Notes: generated by a model from the letters alone, not told the origin. 64,000 nt of DNA from Corallochytrium limacisporum (GCA_002811645.1 PDIP01000021.1:1-64000); one strand, 5' to 3'; positions 22,501 to 31,174 are shown, counted from the first letter of the stretch. Numbers and translations: made by a program.

Positions 22501-23479
22501 TATTTCCACCCAATGTACCCCAGCTCTGCACCTGATCCAACTCATCGTCGAATGGAATATCAATGTCCACTCCCGTTGCAGCGGTACCCGAAGGGTGTCC
22601 TGTGGTCTCGTTTTCAGCTGCTCGGCTCCCAAAAGCTTTGTTCTGTGGTGCCTTGCCTTTCTCCAAGGTTTCTTCCATGAGTTCTGGTTTGGCTTTGCCC
22701 ATCTCTGCATTCAGTTGTGCAAGTGAATCTTGACTCGCCAACTTTGCGGGTAGCCGTGGTTCATCGCCCTCCCCCAAAGGCTTGACGACAGTACTTCCTG
22801 ACTCTTTAGGCGCTTCCGCTGTCCTTTCCTCCGCTGTAGCGGTCTGTAGCGCGTCCCCCATAGTTTCTGAGATACCCTGGGGCGCTTCTTGAAGCTGCAG
22901 CTCTGGTGTTTTCTGGACCGGGAATGGAGAAGTTTGTGTGTGCGGAGCAGTACTGTGTTCTCCGAATCCGCTTTCATCGCTGTCACTGCTCATATTATCA
23001 AACACATCGACTTCCTCCTCGTTACCTTCCCAGCTCTTGGTGGCTGGATTATATACCATGCCTGCTACTTCAACACGCTCACCGGGCAAGGTTTCAGCGG
23101 GAATTAGCAGTGCTCTACTGCCCTCCTTGCGCACGAGACCTGGCGGGCGCATACTCCCGGTAAGATTTAATGTGTTCACAATTTCCTGTGCTCGATCTGC
23201 ATCAGACTCAATTTGTCGCCGTGGTTGAGGCTCTGGCGGGGGCAAAACTGTTGCACGTTGGTTTCTCCTTGGTGCTGGAGTCTGTAAGGCGCTCATGAGC
23301 TGATTGATCTCTAAGTACTCATCGGTATTGTATCCATACCGTAGGGTTGATCCAGCACGGCTTGTGCTGCTCTGATTTGACCGAATCGTTCCATTGTTAT
23401 ATGTACCGGTCATGGTCGGTGGCCAGTCCGTCTGCAGACTACTCTGCGTGACCGGGGTTTGATATTTTCTGGTGCTCAT
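16508..23479 (-). CDS. Giant LRR scaffold, Cdc11/Nud1/centriolin type, with PARP-like C-terminus
   Basis: A 2323-residue, mostly low-complexity protein with islands of structure. Residues 141-160 carry the motif MVYNPATKSWEGNEE...F, which resembles a P-W-GNE motif I associate with the fungal septation/mitotic-exit scaffolds (Cdc11, Nud1, Byr4/Bfa1). Residues about 611-890 hold some eleven SDS22-type leucine-rich repeats (L.LDVS.N.I), capped near 920-945 by a VPQLQVLDG element. Three copies of a GG-x-x-F/Y-FV-D/S-L motif lie near residues 1683, 1722 and 1763. The last ~190 residues (about 2130-2323) read like a PARP-type ADP-ribosyltransferase fold: LLCYGGT, then HGFNTD, GYGDLVFCSHLDF, HRVLLCVVKPG, and a final EEVTLLFEPERAVPAFFVEY strand pair. 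The histidine expected in the first motif is tyrosine, so activity is doubtful. The likely role is a spindle-pole or septation scaffold; the family call is good, the PARP call moderate. Confidence 0.7.
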   Translation of the reverse strand: MSTRKYQTPVTQSSLQTDWPPTMTGTYNNGTIRSNQSSTSRAGSTLRYGYNTDEYLEINQLMSALQTPAPRRNQRATVLPPPEPQPRRQIESDADRAQEIVNTLNLTGSMRPPGLVRKEGSRALLIPAETLPGERVEVAGMVYNPATKSWEGNEEEVDVFDNMSSDSDESGFGEHSTAPHTQTSPFPVQKTPELQLQEAPQGISETMGDALQTATAEERTAEAPKESGSTVVKPLGEGDEPRLPAKLASQDSLAQLNAEMGKAKPELMEETLEKGKAPQNKAFGSRAAENETTGHPSGTAATGVDIDIPFDDELDQVQSWGTLGGNTVGTGVTWRTPARLTEIQKMNTISPQSPRVADRLRSPRSPHSPRYGKHHALDSTLVMRGQDPSAKPTPWQKSKLKTMFTKSEIESDDFYQAPKALDLGKLNSKGGLEKIPGSVEASTSAPNPAPNPQVPSSPALLEMEQGPIEPTTTVNDTAVQESASTVLNLQEEGEAIMESSPKPSSASKTPRRQSEELPPPQRVSSEAMLRMERSISQRTDEIEEEALSPNKILEFDTGTGASLKEIVVQEPPHTPNSKRSAVVKQESPLPQTKREHLPQVKASPRASAPEPTVPQVYGLRVDLSQRGLATLPTDLIPRDVMDLQLSGNVLRTLQGFYTYPLHFIRVLNLCKNELTDLTGISGLKSLLELDVSDNKINRFGDIAGCDSLQVLDIRNNPLSGMHDLPRLANLCEFNMANNQLVILEGLERLPSLNSANFSGNRTTSVDLRDQVPSLTKLDLSHNELKSLRGLHHCMQLLELDVSYNQDLGSLSMGVHEKLRYLVASNCDIQSLSGLNAPNLMHLDVRQNRIMDSGAILRFVYDQGALRYLDTRFNPFNRDFYGYVTLETKARSGGDSSYPHLSTYDDATRFQPTDDVIMARSRHRVAFGRSVPQLQVLDGVELEKGMALSNPPQFDTYTHDSGIGPRFQGTLPPAPPPTRMRHVETHSIQNSPYRRPGKPTGVFKRQGSIAASDLDYLDDQDFMSFQTVPNHEPVLETETTETTEMTAPSAIATKSDPSQPPPAVSSKPVPAPPQMKDQSTITAVDSAIQTEEDTGLEPSSMAAYESQNTAGPHTTVYKSWTLPKPNTQDIISNRERKLVELRNLVSNTSVLQRSFMKEANAPLSVGLRSPEKEAPSRNRFEGQRIESDAVSYAVLRYLTAKGRTPHTIPMDLLTVATHVSTTQHQGSQIPQQTRSVGSPRTAGNNDTTMPPGMLSMDLSRSQAVQSQVPANNLPPPPPPLVTSSADVVSSPVAAEGSGTRTGAPRSVSDIALDQTRQPSAVPSPAVSEQQNGPQPRPPMGPASIVPASVLETEILSTPQGKTTSPAYAGPYFSTPAFQVNEIVGETPRMMDHPTTPAGTGVPVGASPGTSNSKVIFVQEKDQGQLAEDVAVNLRNAFDDDDEDNRQAHSGAYASQDDDHVLQEICADRYSEENILGGQNEPMETLQGSPEPGREIIGKVAHDYEISDMDMDDDEYDDMPGDHNKENHTIEDDMDIIDQPPIVKVTPREIRSSEMTRKSSSSSRAKQITIAAQAPSMSATTGGVRVIRHNSSATKRQSQQQQCRTPVQPARTVSQRTRPQLAATHTKRRAPPLAQHTQHTQQSLAPRAALSPTVTVTSASPPMKAERVQNPQQPLQEAGVGRNTSVQFFVDLNSETVKEEENRLRQRHLTEHRNEAGHKLPTQGGVEFFVDLKNVQIVPDIDNHLPKKKHRVPNPHEPAIQAEGGSAYFVSLDDLDPPMPTGTQIEPSSSPRGASQGLSWYPLDVGHTNGKSRQMQSNGLFKNHPQPHRRSHLAPRIARQHAPSVSGRKVHHAVLKPVGVNRKAQITAQHQLQAAQERSRQRAQKQGGVKRAMSPAKRSSGSAGGVTADPPLNREEGTLVRVQQVLEASDRSGKPLKATTQGLSTPTKERLIQEAAREFFRDHDNLPTRQSTIGDSSSAAGRANDTPHSTGTHAVESPVNHSPPQVAFGQHGSVQSASSSHPPLRDRLKDAVAAIDARVERQMEQHKAREMTTSTSAARTRGELAHSPTRASAPACVLTLLESARIPPAVISEANRSTVLLQDIEGGTVRGNDGSTEDDDVLAGVEMEEYGALTRFLALFGAGHRLVRALKCFQYAAVKHVRSLDHHINQDGGNVRLLCYGGTLRGRTASQPSTRSGNHDIGHVAQHGFNTDPKTHGYGDLVFCSHLDFIDFQFHRRLDGTMELGKRHRVLLCVVKPGHTYLFNGTVTDLMQRDAAWFDEVRARQFTAVVCRQMGMGLGLADEEVTLLFEPERAVPAFFVEYTLS

Positions 23480-24716
23480 GGCAATTGTAAGTCTGTGTAA
23501 TTTGCATCGAATCCCGTTTAGCCTTACATGTTGACTGTCTTGGCTATCCTCTAGCTCATTTCTTTAGACTACATTCATGTCACTGTAAAGTTTCCCTACA
23601 GCTCACTTAACTAGCAGGGGATGGTGCTGATCGGAGCTGACAAAAGTCCAGCCCTACATAGCTTACATGTGTGAGACTCGCCTCGGACCCAATGATTAAC
23701 GCTCCTGGCAGCCAATTGACTTCCCAACTCTGCTGGTCCAATGTACGGCGCAAAAATTTTGGGCGGGAAAAATCGATGTGCGGCGGGGGGAGCGCAGGAG
23801 AGAAAAAGGTCATAGGAGAGGGCGGGTTGGATAAAGGGCCCCTGGAGCAGAGACCCTCCCTGACCGTTCGGCTAGACTGTGGGCGCTCTCCGAAGGAGAT
23901 ACGCGAGTCACAACCAAATGCCGTGGTGGATCGCATGGAACCAAACAGCCAAAGGGCTGGGCGACTGACAGGAATTTAGCCGAGAGGAGAACAGGGCAGA
24001 ATGTAGTGACATGCTCCGGAAACGATAGACGAGGTTGCCTTATCCCTACACCCGGTATATGATATACGGATACTGAGCGTATCTCCTCCTCTCCATTCTC
24101 TGTCCAGGGTGCCCAGTGGGTGCTGGAAAGCGGGCCACTCGTGGAGGTGTCGCCGGCCTGGGCTGATGGCCATTCTCCATGCCTTGGTGGCGGTCACTGT
24201 CAGAAGTTGAGAATGTGTCTCGTTTGCAATGCCCGACCCATCTCGCTGCTTGGCCTGGACACTATCGGACAATTGTACCAAGTCCCATTCGAAACCAAAC
24301 GGAGAGACTAGAGTGGCCAAAAGCAGCGCCCACATATCTATCGCAAGCGATGGTTCCGTCAGAATGCCATTCCCAAGTGCACTCCGAGCCATCACAAAGC
24401 CAATTCACCACGGCCGATCATTTGCCATACCAACAGCATTGCACCCCAGAGGTCTCGAACTATGTATGATCTCTCCGCTGGCATACTTACCGACAATGGC
24501 TGGAATTGCGTACAGCGCGCCATACCCCTCCCCAACCCCAAACCCCCTCCGGGGGGTCTGGTTTAGGTGTGCGGCGATGATTCAAAGGTTTTGCAGTGGG
24601 GGGGTGGTTTGAGCCAGTGGTATAAAAATAGCCAGTTCCGTCCGATGTACCGTGCAACGTCGATGCACATGTCGTGAAGCAAAGGTGACAGGCGAAGAGT
24701 GTATGAAAGGTGAACC
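23480..24716. other. Divergent intergenic region, LRR scaffold / FrnE-like
   Basis: A 1.24 kb divergent spacer. It includes short GC-run elements: G-run at 23785, a near-palindrome AAACCCCCTCC-GGGGGG-TCTGGTTT at 24540-24564, and G7 at 24598-24604. A TATA-like box for the right-hand gene is listed separately. A 139-codon minus-strand frame at 23976-24395 has no recognisable domain and I do not call it a gene. Confidence 0.6.
24621..24630 (+). promoter_or_regulatory. Candidate TATA box of the FrnE-like gene
   Basis: TATAAAAATA lies 87-96 bp upstream of the start codon at 24717. A transcript starting about 30 bp downstream would have a leader of roughly 65 bases. The match and spacing are good, but no transcript data support it. 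Confidence 0.5.
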
Positions 24717-25397
24717 ATGACCTCAAGAAAGTATACCCTCGATACAGTGATCGCAATCGATGTGATCTGCCCATGGTGCTTTATCGGGAAGAAGCGGTTT
24801 GATGTCGCAGTTAGAGAGTTCGAGGCCACTCATCCGGACGTGAAAGTGTGCGTGAAGTTCACGCCATATCAACTTTCAAGACAGCAGAGTTACAAGGATA
24901 AAGCAAAAGATCCACGTTGGTCGGGAAAATACTCTTCAAAGAAGCTTCTAGAGGTCCAAGCTATTGGAAAAGACAGTGGGGCAGAGATCAACTACCTTGG
25001 TCGTGTCGGCAGCTCGGTGCCTGCGTTTCGCTTAATTCAATATGCACAGAACCACTCTTTAGGACTGGAAAAGGCAAATAGTTTGACAGACCACATCATG
25101 TCAGCCTATTTTGTGCATTCTCGGGACATTGGAGAGACTGGTACCCTCGTCGACCTTGCCACACAGGTAGGCTACGCGGCCGGTGAGATCACTTCCTTCC
25201 TCAACAGTGATGCGCTCGAGTCAGAGATACTGGCCAAATCGAAGGAGAACAAAGAGACTCTGATTGGGGGTGTACCTTTCTTCACCTTCTGTAACACCTA
25301 CAAGGTCCCTGGAGCGCAGGAAACCATGGTCTTCACCAATGCCCTTGAACGTATCTACCGCCGAGAGTTTAAGGACAACGAAAGAAGCAGACTATGA
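24717..25397 (+). CDS. DsbA/FrnE-family thioredoxin-like oxidoreductase
   Basis: A 226-residue protein of the DSBA-like thioredoxin family, FrnE branch (related to 2-hydroxychromene-2-carboxylate isomerase and polyketide FrnE). The strand IAIDVICPWCFIGKKRF places the redox motif CPWC at about residues 19-22 at the start of the first helix, and the cis-proline loop GGVPFF lies near residue 182. The inserted helical domain between them is of normal size. There is no obvious signal peptide, so it is probably cytosolic. This family catalyses thiol-disulphide exchange or glutathione-dependent isomerisation; the substrate is unknown. It is widespread in bacteria and fungi, so ancient bacterial origin is possible. 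Confidence 0.85.
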   Translation: MTSRKYTLDTVIAIDVICPWCFIGKKRFDVAVREFEATHPDVKVCVKFTPYQLSRQQSYKDKAKDPRWSGKYSSKKLLEVQAIGKDSGAEINYLGRVGSSVPAFRLIQYAQNHSLGLEKANSLTDHIMSAYFVHSRDIGETGTLVDLATQVGYAAGEITSFLNSDALESEILAKSKENKETLIGGVPFFTFCNTYKVPGAQETMVFTNALERIYRREFKDNERSRL

Positions 25398-25838
25398 AGA
25401 CAGTAGATTGATATTTTATAATCAATATTATTGATGTGATTATGTCGACATTGTTTCTTGCCTGTGGTCTCGGATCCTTCCCTGTTCGGCCCTAGTTTCG
25501 CTTTGTCGACGTTTCTCCTAGTGTTTAGTGGATTTTCTTGCGGTCCATTCAGTACTGCGCAACATGTGGTCTGCGTGTGTGTTTGCTTTCTGGAACATTT
25601 TCTTGGAAGATGGGCCGTCCTGGCAGTCGGAAAAGGTATGTTCAGGTTGATGTCATTCCGTCTCATTGCTCTGGACCGAAGACACTGCGATGTGTGAGAA
25701 GAAAGGTACGTGCCGGAAACGGAGCGACGTGCATGCCCTTTGTATCTTTCTGTTCCGGCCACCAGAAGAAGACCACCAGCCTCCGCTTGGGACCTGAGAT
25801 CCGACCAACCGGAGAAAAGTGAGACCTTGAACAACGGA
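25398..25838. other. Intergenic region upstream of FKBP-TPR
   Basis: A 441 bp spacer between two plus-strand genes. It begins AT-rich (the 3' end of the FrnE-like transcript). The reading frame of the next gene stays open back to an ATG at 25710 by 43 codons, but that segment lacks homology-like character. No other feature seen. Confidence 0.5.
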
Positions 25839-27515
25839 ATGGACGAGGATTTTGACGATCCCATGGCCATCGCTGTGGCCGACCAGAAGGAAGAAGACCT
25901 CTCTGGTGACGGTGGCGTGATCAAGATTCTCACACGCCTCGGTATTGGAGATGAGACCCCAGAAAAGGGTGACGAAGTCCACGCCCACTATCGCGGCACT
26001 CTTGAAGATGGAACTGAATTTGATGCCAGCCGCAACCGCGGCGAAGAACCCTTCAAGTTCCGGGTCGGTGAGGGCCAGGTCATCAAGGCTTGGGACCTTG
26101 CTTTTGCAACAATGAAATGTGGTGAGAAGGCCACAATCATTGCCAAGGCACCATACGCATACGGCGAAGCTGGCTCTCCGCCAAAGATCCCTGCAGATGC
26201 GACTCTGAAGTTTGAAGTTGAGTGTATCACTTGGCGTAGTGGCGACGACGTCACCAAGGCCAAGGATGGCGGTGTCACCAAAAAGACACTCAAGGCAGGA
26301 TCCGGCTGGAAGAAACCGCACCATGGCGAGACGACGATTGTATCATATGTGATGCGGGATGATGAAGACAATGTTGTGCAGGAGGCCAAGGAAAAGGAAA
26401 TTGTCATCAACGACTTTACTACCGCACCGCCCTGCATCCACCTGGCCGTGCAGTCTATGCTGAAAGGTGAGGAGGCTATGGTCAAATCAGAGCCTCACTA
26501 TCACGGAATCAAGGAACTGGACGGAAACGTGAAAGTTGAACTGACTCTGCACTCGTGGCAGCCACGGACTTGGATTACCGACGAAAGGACGGTCTGCAAG
26601 GTCACTGTCGAAGAAGGTCAAGGCTATGAGGAGCCGAACGAGGGAGCCACAGTTGAAGTTGAGGTTGAAGGTGCCCGCGTGGAACCCTCCGGTCGAGTAT
26701 ACAAAGATGCCACCGTAAACTTCACCGAGGTGAAAAAGTTTGTTGTCTTGGAGGGTGACTCAGGACTGCCCCACTTGCTTGAGGAGGCCATAATGAAGAT
26801 GAAGAAAGACGAAATCGCCGACATTGAGATCAAGCCTGTCGCAGCGGAGAACATGAAACTCGTCCCCGCCGCTGGTGACCCTGCCCTGAGCGACGATGAA
26901 ATGATTGTCATCCGTGTGCGAATGAATGGTTTCTTGAAGGCCCGGGAAGTCTGGGAGCTCAAAGATCATGAACGTATAAAAGAGGCTGAGCGCTTGCGTG
27001 GCAAGGCCAATGAACTCTTCAAGGCCCAGCGCCTCGAACTGGCCCAGAAGAAGTACCAGAAGGCAATCAGACTAATCGATCTCGACAAAGAGGCGGCAGA
27101 GAAGCATGAGGAGGAGATTAAGACCCTGCAACTGCCCCTGAACTTGAACATGAGCTTGGTACAGTATAAGCAAGGAATGTACCGGGATGCTCTGAAGTAT
27201 GCTCAGAAGGCCCTCGATGTAGACGACCGTAGTATTAAGGGTTGGTTCCGCAAGAGCCAGGCCCTTACAGCGCTTGGTGAATACGTGCAAGCATGGGACT
27301 GCCTAAAGAAGGCACAGGAGATAGACCCGGAGGACAAGGCTGTGAAGGCTGAAATGATCCGCATCAAACAACGCAAGGATGCTCAGCAAAAGAAGGATCA
27401 GGCTGTCTTTTCGAAGATGTTCAGCAAAAGTATCGTCACAGAGGAACCGAACCCGGCTCCCAAGGAGGGCGATGATGATGACATGGACCAAGACGTCGAA
27501 CCGAAGGTACAATGA
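25839..27515 (+). CDS. FKBP-type peptidyl-prolyl isomerase with TPR domain (FKBP4/5/ROF1-like)
   Basis: A 558-residue immunophilin. The first FKBP domain (about residues 25-130) carries VHAHYRGTLEDGTEFDAS, EPFKFRVGEGQVIKAWD and the family's A-Y-G-E-x-G-S-P-P box, so it looks catalytic. Two further FKBP-like segments (about 145-250 and 255-370) keep the fold pattern but have lost many pocket residues. Three TPR repeats follow (about 385-510), including KYQKAIRLID and a segment ending DDRSIKGWFRKSQAL, then a charged acidic tail. Such proteins bind the MEEVD tail of Hsp90 through the TPR and act as co-chaperones. I choose the ATG at 25839 because it begins the acidic N-terminus typical of the family; an in-frame ATG at 25710 adds 43 atypical residues. 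The gene converges on the GT8 gene with a 95 bp gap. Confidence 0.92.
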   Translation: MDEDFDDPMAIAVADQKEEDLSGDGGVIKILTRLGIGDETPEKGDEVHAHYRGTLEDGTEFDASRNRGEEPFKFRVGEGQVIKAWDLAFATMKCGEKATIIAKAPYAYGEAGSPPKIPADATLKFEVECITWRSGDDVTKAKDGGVTKKTLKAGSGWKKPHHGETTIVSYVMRDDEDNVVQEAKEKEIVINDFTTAPPCIHLAVQSMLKGEEAMVKSEPHYHGIKELDGNVKVELTLHSWQPRTWITDERTVCKVTVEEGQGYEEPNEGATVEVEVEGARVEPSGRVYKDATVNFTEVKKFVVLEGDSGLPHLLEEAIMKMKKDEIADIEIKPVAAENMKLVPAAGDPALSDDEMIVIRVRMNGFLKAREVWELKDHERIKEAERLRGKANELFKAQRLELAQKKYQKAIRLIDLDKEAAEKHEEEIKTLQLPLNLNMSLVQYKQGMYRDALKYAQKALDVDDRSIKGWFRKSQALTALGEYVQAWDCLKKAQEIDPEDKAVKAEMIRIKQRKDAQQKKDQAVFSKMFSKSIVTEEPNPAPKEGDDDDMDQDVEPKVQ

Positions 27516-27610
27516 AGAAGGCATGCAGCTGCAGGAACAGTGAGTAAAGTGGTAAAAACCAATAGCATAACCGTAGAGCCTATACAGTTTACCTAGTCTT
27601 AGTTGTGCTC

Positions 27611-29683
27611 TCATTCTATTCCAATGATCTGGCCTTGCTCTGCAACCCACTTGCAGCCCAAGTGCAGATTCGCATCATAGGAAAGGTGATCAAGGGCCTC
27701 GATCACAGTATCACGGTCTGCTCGGCACAGGCTACGCCACCACAAAATTTTTGCGGCCTCCCGATCTGGCCACATGTCCGCCTGCTGCCACGACGTCGTC
27801 GGGTCCAAATTCTTCTCATCGTACGGGTAGAGCAGGATCCGCCACGGTTCCATGTACTTGGCGAGGCCTGGTTTGAACCAGAAATCGACAGCATGTCCCG
27901 ACGGCAGACGGTGCTTGTGTGACATGGCGTACCACTCGGGATAGACTGAGTTCAGGATGTTGCCCATCACATCGTCTGAGCCAAGGGGCCACTGCGCGAA
28001 GTAGTCAATCTTACTGAGCAGGAATTCGTGCAGCCTGCCGTCTGGCTGGATCAGGGCCACCCGACCGTCCCCAATATCCGGTGGGTAGACCGCGGGAGTC
28101 ATTGCTGGAGCTTTACTGTGGAAGATTTCTCCGAAGCCTCCTACCGAGAGTGCCCACGGATGGACAACAGCAACTTTGTTGTACTCTACGAGACTAAAAC
28201 AGTGCACCATCAATTGCAGCTCGGCTGAAACTTGCTTTCCTGACGACGGCTTCACAGGGCGCAGATCCCAATCCAACTGGGACAGGTGCTCCTCCTCTGC
28301 GGGTGTGAATGAGATGCGGGTCACGTCGTACAACACAATGACATCGATCTCATTGTACGAATCAGCCAGATCCTGCATTTTCAGGCTCTGCCAGAGCGCA
28401 TAGGCATGGACAATATCTGGTATGCCAAGAACATAAGTTACGTAAGCCATCCGCGGGAAGACTTTGCCCACAATTTCCTTCGGCCGCGGGACATCCTTGC
28501 CGACCCTTGGGAAATCCAACCGCGGCCTGACGCTCGACATGCGTCCACGGTAGATCTTGAAGGCTTCAGGGTCAATGACAGCGTTTGACTGGTCCTGCTT
28601 CCACAGGTCCCACCACATCCCACTAAATAAACTGCCTTTTCCCAACTGTTTGTTTTCGCCTTTCGAATCATCATTGTCGCTACCGCCTTCATCATTGAGT
28701 GCCTGCTGATCTCCTTCCTGTTCCTTCCAAGGTTTGTGCCATGGATTCGCAAAATGAACAACCTTGGGTTGAACGACCTTTAGCAAGTCCTCCGACGATG
28801 TATACCAGGATGGTGCATTGTAGTGAGAGGGAAGGGTGACGATGGTATTGTATGAAAATGGCAGGCGATGCTGACTTGGCAGCATGTACCAGTCGTCAAA
28901 GAAGCTGTTCAGGAAGCCCTGATCTCCCTTATTGTATGCCGGTTTCACGTAGATTAGGCCAAGCATGTGTTTGTAAGTCTGTGTGTCCGGACGGAGTACC
29001 ATCACCCCGGAGTTGAATGTGTCGCCGTTGTATATGTCCGGAGCTGCAGCAAAATCCCCGTGCTGGACAAACAAGTGATCCAGGTTGTCAATAATGATCA
29101 TGTCCATGTCCATCCATAAAACTCTGTCGTATTGGGTAAGGTTCCATGCGTTGATTTTTGCATACCCCTTAACGTTGTACTTATTTTGCACCATGGGCAC
29201 CACCTGGAAGTGATCAAAGAGCAAAGTTGTCTGCGCTTGCAACTTGCCAATAACGTCAGCGTCCTTGGATCCTTCCATGCCATCAATGGACAGCATAAGA
29301 ACAAGATCATACTGGGTGCCCGTTTGTTTCAAGGATCTTGCCCATACCCGTGCCACTGGCTCCAGTTCATAATTTGTTATCATCGTAACATACGCATATC
29401 TTTCTGCGCTCGGTGACCTTTGGCTGCTACTTGATCCCGATAGAAAGAGCCGATAGAACAGGTATGATCCCACAATTAAAATGATCCATGAACGAGTGCG
29501 TAGTTTGGGTAACTGTGTCTGCGCCCTGTGCAGCACTGACCGAAAGGACGAATTTTTCTTGGTGTACGGGTCATCATCGTCCAGAAGGGATATGCCATCG
29601 AAGCTATTATGTCCACGGCGTGAACCGCCAGGTCTGTACGCGCCATTGCCGACATTGAAGCGACCTATCCCGCCGGCACTCAT
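27611..29683 (-). CDS. Type II membrane glycosyltransferase, family GT8, with duplicated domain
   Basis: A 690-residue protein with a short cytosolic N-terminus, one signal-anchor segment (about 65-82) and a lumenal part, as expected for a Golgi enzyme. The first catalytic domain (about 94-330) has AYVTMITNYELEP, KINAWNLTQYDRVLWMDMDM with the metal-binding DMD at 192-194, the NSGVMVL box, and HFANPWHKPW near its end, all characteristic of the glycogenin/GT8 family. A second half (about 410-690) restarts with RMAYVTYVLGI and keeps the outline of the fold, but the DxD position reads HPW. It therefore looks like a degenerate copy. The donor is likely a UDP-sugar, the acceptor unknown. An acidic linker rich in Asp, Glu and Gly joins the halves. 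Confidence 0.82.
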   Translation of the reverse strand: MSAGGIGRFNVGNGAYRPGGSRRGHNSFDGISLLDDDDPYTKKNSSFRSVLHRAQTQLPKLRTRSWIILIVGSYLFYRLFLSGSSSSQRSPSAERYAYVTMITNYELEPVARVWARSLKQTGTQYDLVLMLSIDGMEGSKDADVIGKLQAQTTLLFDHFQVVPMVQNKYNVKGYAKINAWNLTQYDRVLWMDMDMIIIDNLDHLFVQHGDFAAAPDIYNGDTFNSGVMVLRPDTQTYKHMLGLIYVKPAYNKGDQGFLNSFFDDWYMLPSQHRLPFSYNTIVTLPSHYNAPSWYTSSEDLLKVVQPKVVHFANPWHKPWKEQEGDQQALNDEGGSDNDDSKGENKQLGKGSLFSGMWWDLWKQDQSNAVIDPEAFKIYRGRMSSVRPRLDFPRVGKDVPRPKEIVGKVFPRMAYVTYVLGIPDIVHAYALWQSLKMQDLADSYNEIDVIVLYDVTRISFTPAEEEHLSQLDWDLRPVKPSSGKQVSAELQLMVHCFSLVEYNKVAVVHPWALSVGGFGEIFHSKAPAMTPAVYPPDIGDGRVALIQPDGRLHEFLLSKIDYFAQWPLGSDDVMGNILNSVYPEWYAMSHKHRLPSGHAVDFWFKPGLAKYMEPWRILLYPYDEKNLDPTTSWQQADMWPDREAAKILWWRSLCRADRDTVIEALDHLSYDANLHLGCKWVAEQGQIIGIE

Positions 29684-30634
29684 ATTGATGGACTGTAATC
29701 AGATATTTGTTCGCTTTTCTTTGTCAAGTCCTCGCCAACAAACAGAGACTGGCTTCCACTTGATCTCTTCTGTCATATCTTCCCTCTCGGTCTGGACTGG
29801 GTCTGTCATTCTGAATTAACAGCCTGAGGATTAGGAGACAGAAAACATACGCCAGAAGCCGAAAGTAATGATCTAAGCATGTGCCTAGCTGATATCAAGC
29901 TCCTCTACAATAGACTAGTCCGAACCTGTTTGAAACAGCTTGGAGCCGCCTCCTCTTTCCAGCCAACGATCGCGGCGTACCCACATTCACCCCGCGCCCC
30001 TGGCCGGGCACCCGCGATCACAGTCCCGAATCACTGGATCTCTTGCGGTGGTGAATATATTAACTTCAGCGAGGCCTCCTCTGCATTGATTTCTACAAAG
30101 CACAGGGTAGGGTTTCAGGTCCCCCCGGTACTTTCAGTACTGAATTTTCTGCAACCAATGTTGAACCAGAGTCCTTAGTGAATGTACCGGGGTCTGTCTG
30201 GGGCTCTGATTCCGTGACGAACTCTTCCACTGTGTTTTCGCCCGTGGCGACAGGGGTGCGACGCTACCGGGCTCCACGGCTGTGGGACCCGGCAGTGAAT
30301 CCAACCTGAGACCGGTGGGACCGGTTCGGGTTCCGATGGGATGTCCGCCGTGTCCGAATCTCTGACGTTGGTGGACAATAGTTTTTGATTCTGAGAAGCT
30401 GTTCGTTCCCCTAGAAGTTTATGTGAATCTGCAGGCTTTCTCATGCAGTTCTGGTATTTACAGGTAGTATGTGGACTGCGAAAAAAATACAAATGAAACA
30501 ATCCAAACGCATAACATGAAATAAGCGAGTGCGTGCCTGAGACGCTCAGAAACTGGAAGTCCGTTCCGTCAAAAATGTGAACGCAAACATATTAACAAGA
30601 TAGAACAACCAAGGGGTATAGGAGAAATTTTGAT
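29684..30634. other. Divergent intergenic region, GT8 / TMEM9
   Basis: A 951 bp spacer between divergent genes. It contains short GC-rich stretches (for example around 29985-30020 and 30230-30330) and no frame with recognisable homology. It presumably holds both promoters. Confidence 0.5.
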
Positions 30635-31174
30635 ATGCCACTTTCAGATCGCACGTGCCTGGCGCAGGAGGTGACCGCCTTGTCACTATGCCTCTTCCTA
30701 GCCCTCTTTTTGGCAATGTCGACTGTGGTGAGTGCCGACAATTCGGACATCAAAGAGTACGCGTGTAAGTGCGAGTGTCCCACCAACACAACATGGAAGT
30801 ACGTCGATGCACCACAGGATTGCACTTGCGACTATGTTGTACAGGACTCGGAAGTATGTCTGCACTGCTACTGCTACTACGAGGAGAGGAATTCTTTCCT
30901 TATCCAAGCGGTGGTGTACATGTTTATTGTTGCGTTTGGATTCATTATGGTCGTGACCTGCGTAAACAAAATCATGAAGACAGACGCATTCAAGAGCACG
31001 GGGCCGACCTATTATTCGAGCCGAGGATTGGAGGAAAGAGAAACCAGCAGCGGGCCTGCCACGGGTTACCTTTCCGAGCTCTGGAATCGGTTTACCATGC
31101 GTTTGCCATATTGGGTTCGGAGAGATGTGCTGGGTACCACACAACTTGATCTCATGGCAGAAGGCCTGTTGTAA
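30635..31174 (+). CDS. TMEM9: TMEM9-family lysosomal/endosomal membrane protein
   Basis: A 179-residue type I membrane protein. A hydrophobic signal sequence (about 12-33) is followed by a small lumenal cysteine domain with CKCECP (44-49), DCTC (62-65) and CLHCYCYYEER (75-85), a spacing that matches the TMEM9 family. One transmembrane segment spans about 89-110, and the cytosolic tail is about 70 residues. Animal TMEM9 proteins sit in late endosomes and lysosomes and are reported to act on V-ATPase and CLC transporters. NTT at 51-53 is a possible N-glycosylation site. The gene converges on BCCIP with a 198 bp gap. Confidence 0.82.
   Translation: MPLSDRTCLAQEVTALSLCLFLALFLAMSTVVSADNSDIKEYACKCECPTNTTWKYVDAPQDCTCDYVVQDSEVCLHCYCYYEERNSFLIQAVVYMFIVAFGFIMVVTCVNKIMKTDAFKSTGPTYYSSRGLEERETSSGPATGYLSELWNRFTMRLPYWVRRDVLGTTQLDLMAEGLL

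Noticed and set aside
25710-25838. Upstream start for FKBP-TPR
   Set aside because: The added 43 residues are not family-like, while the later ATG begins a typical acidic N-terminus.
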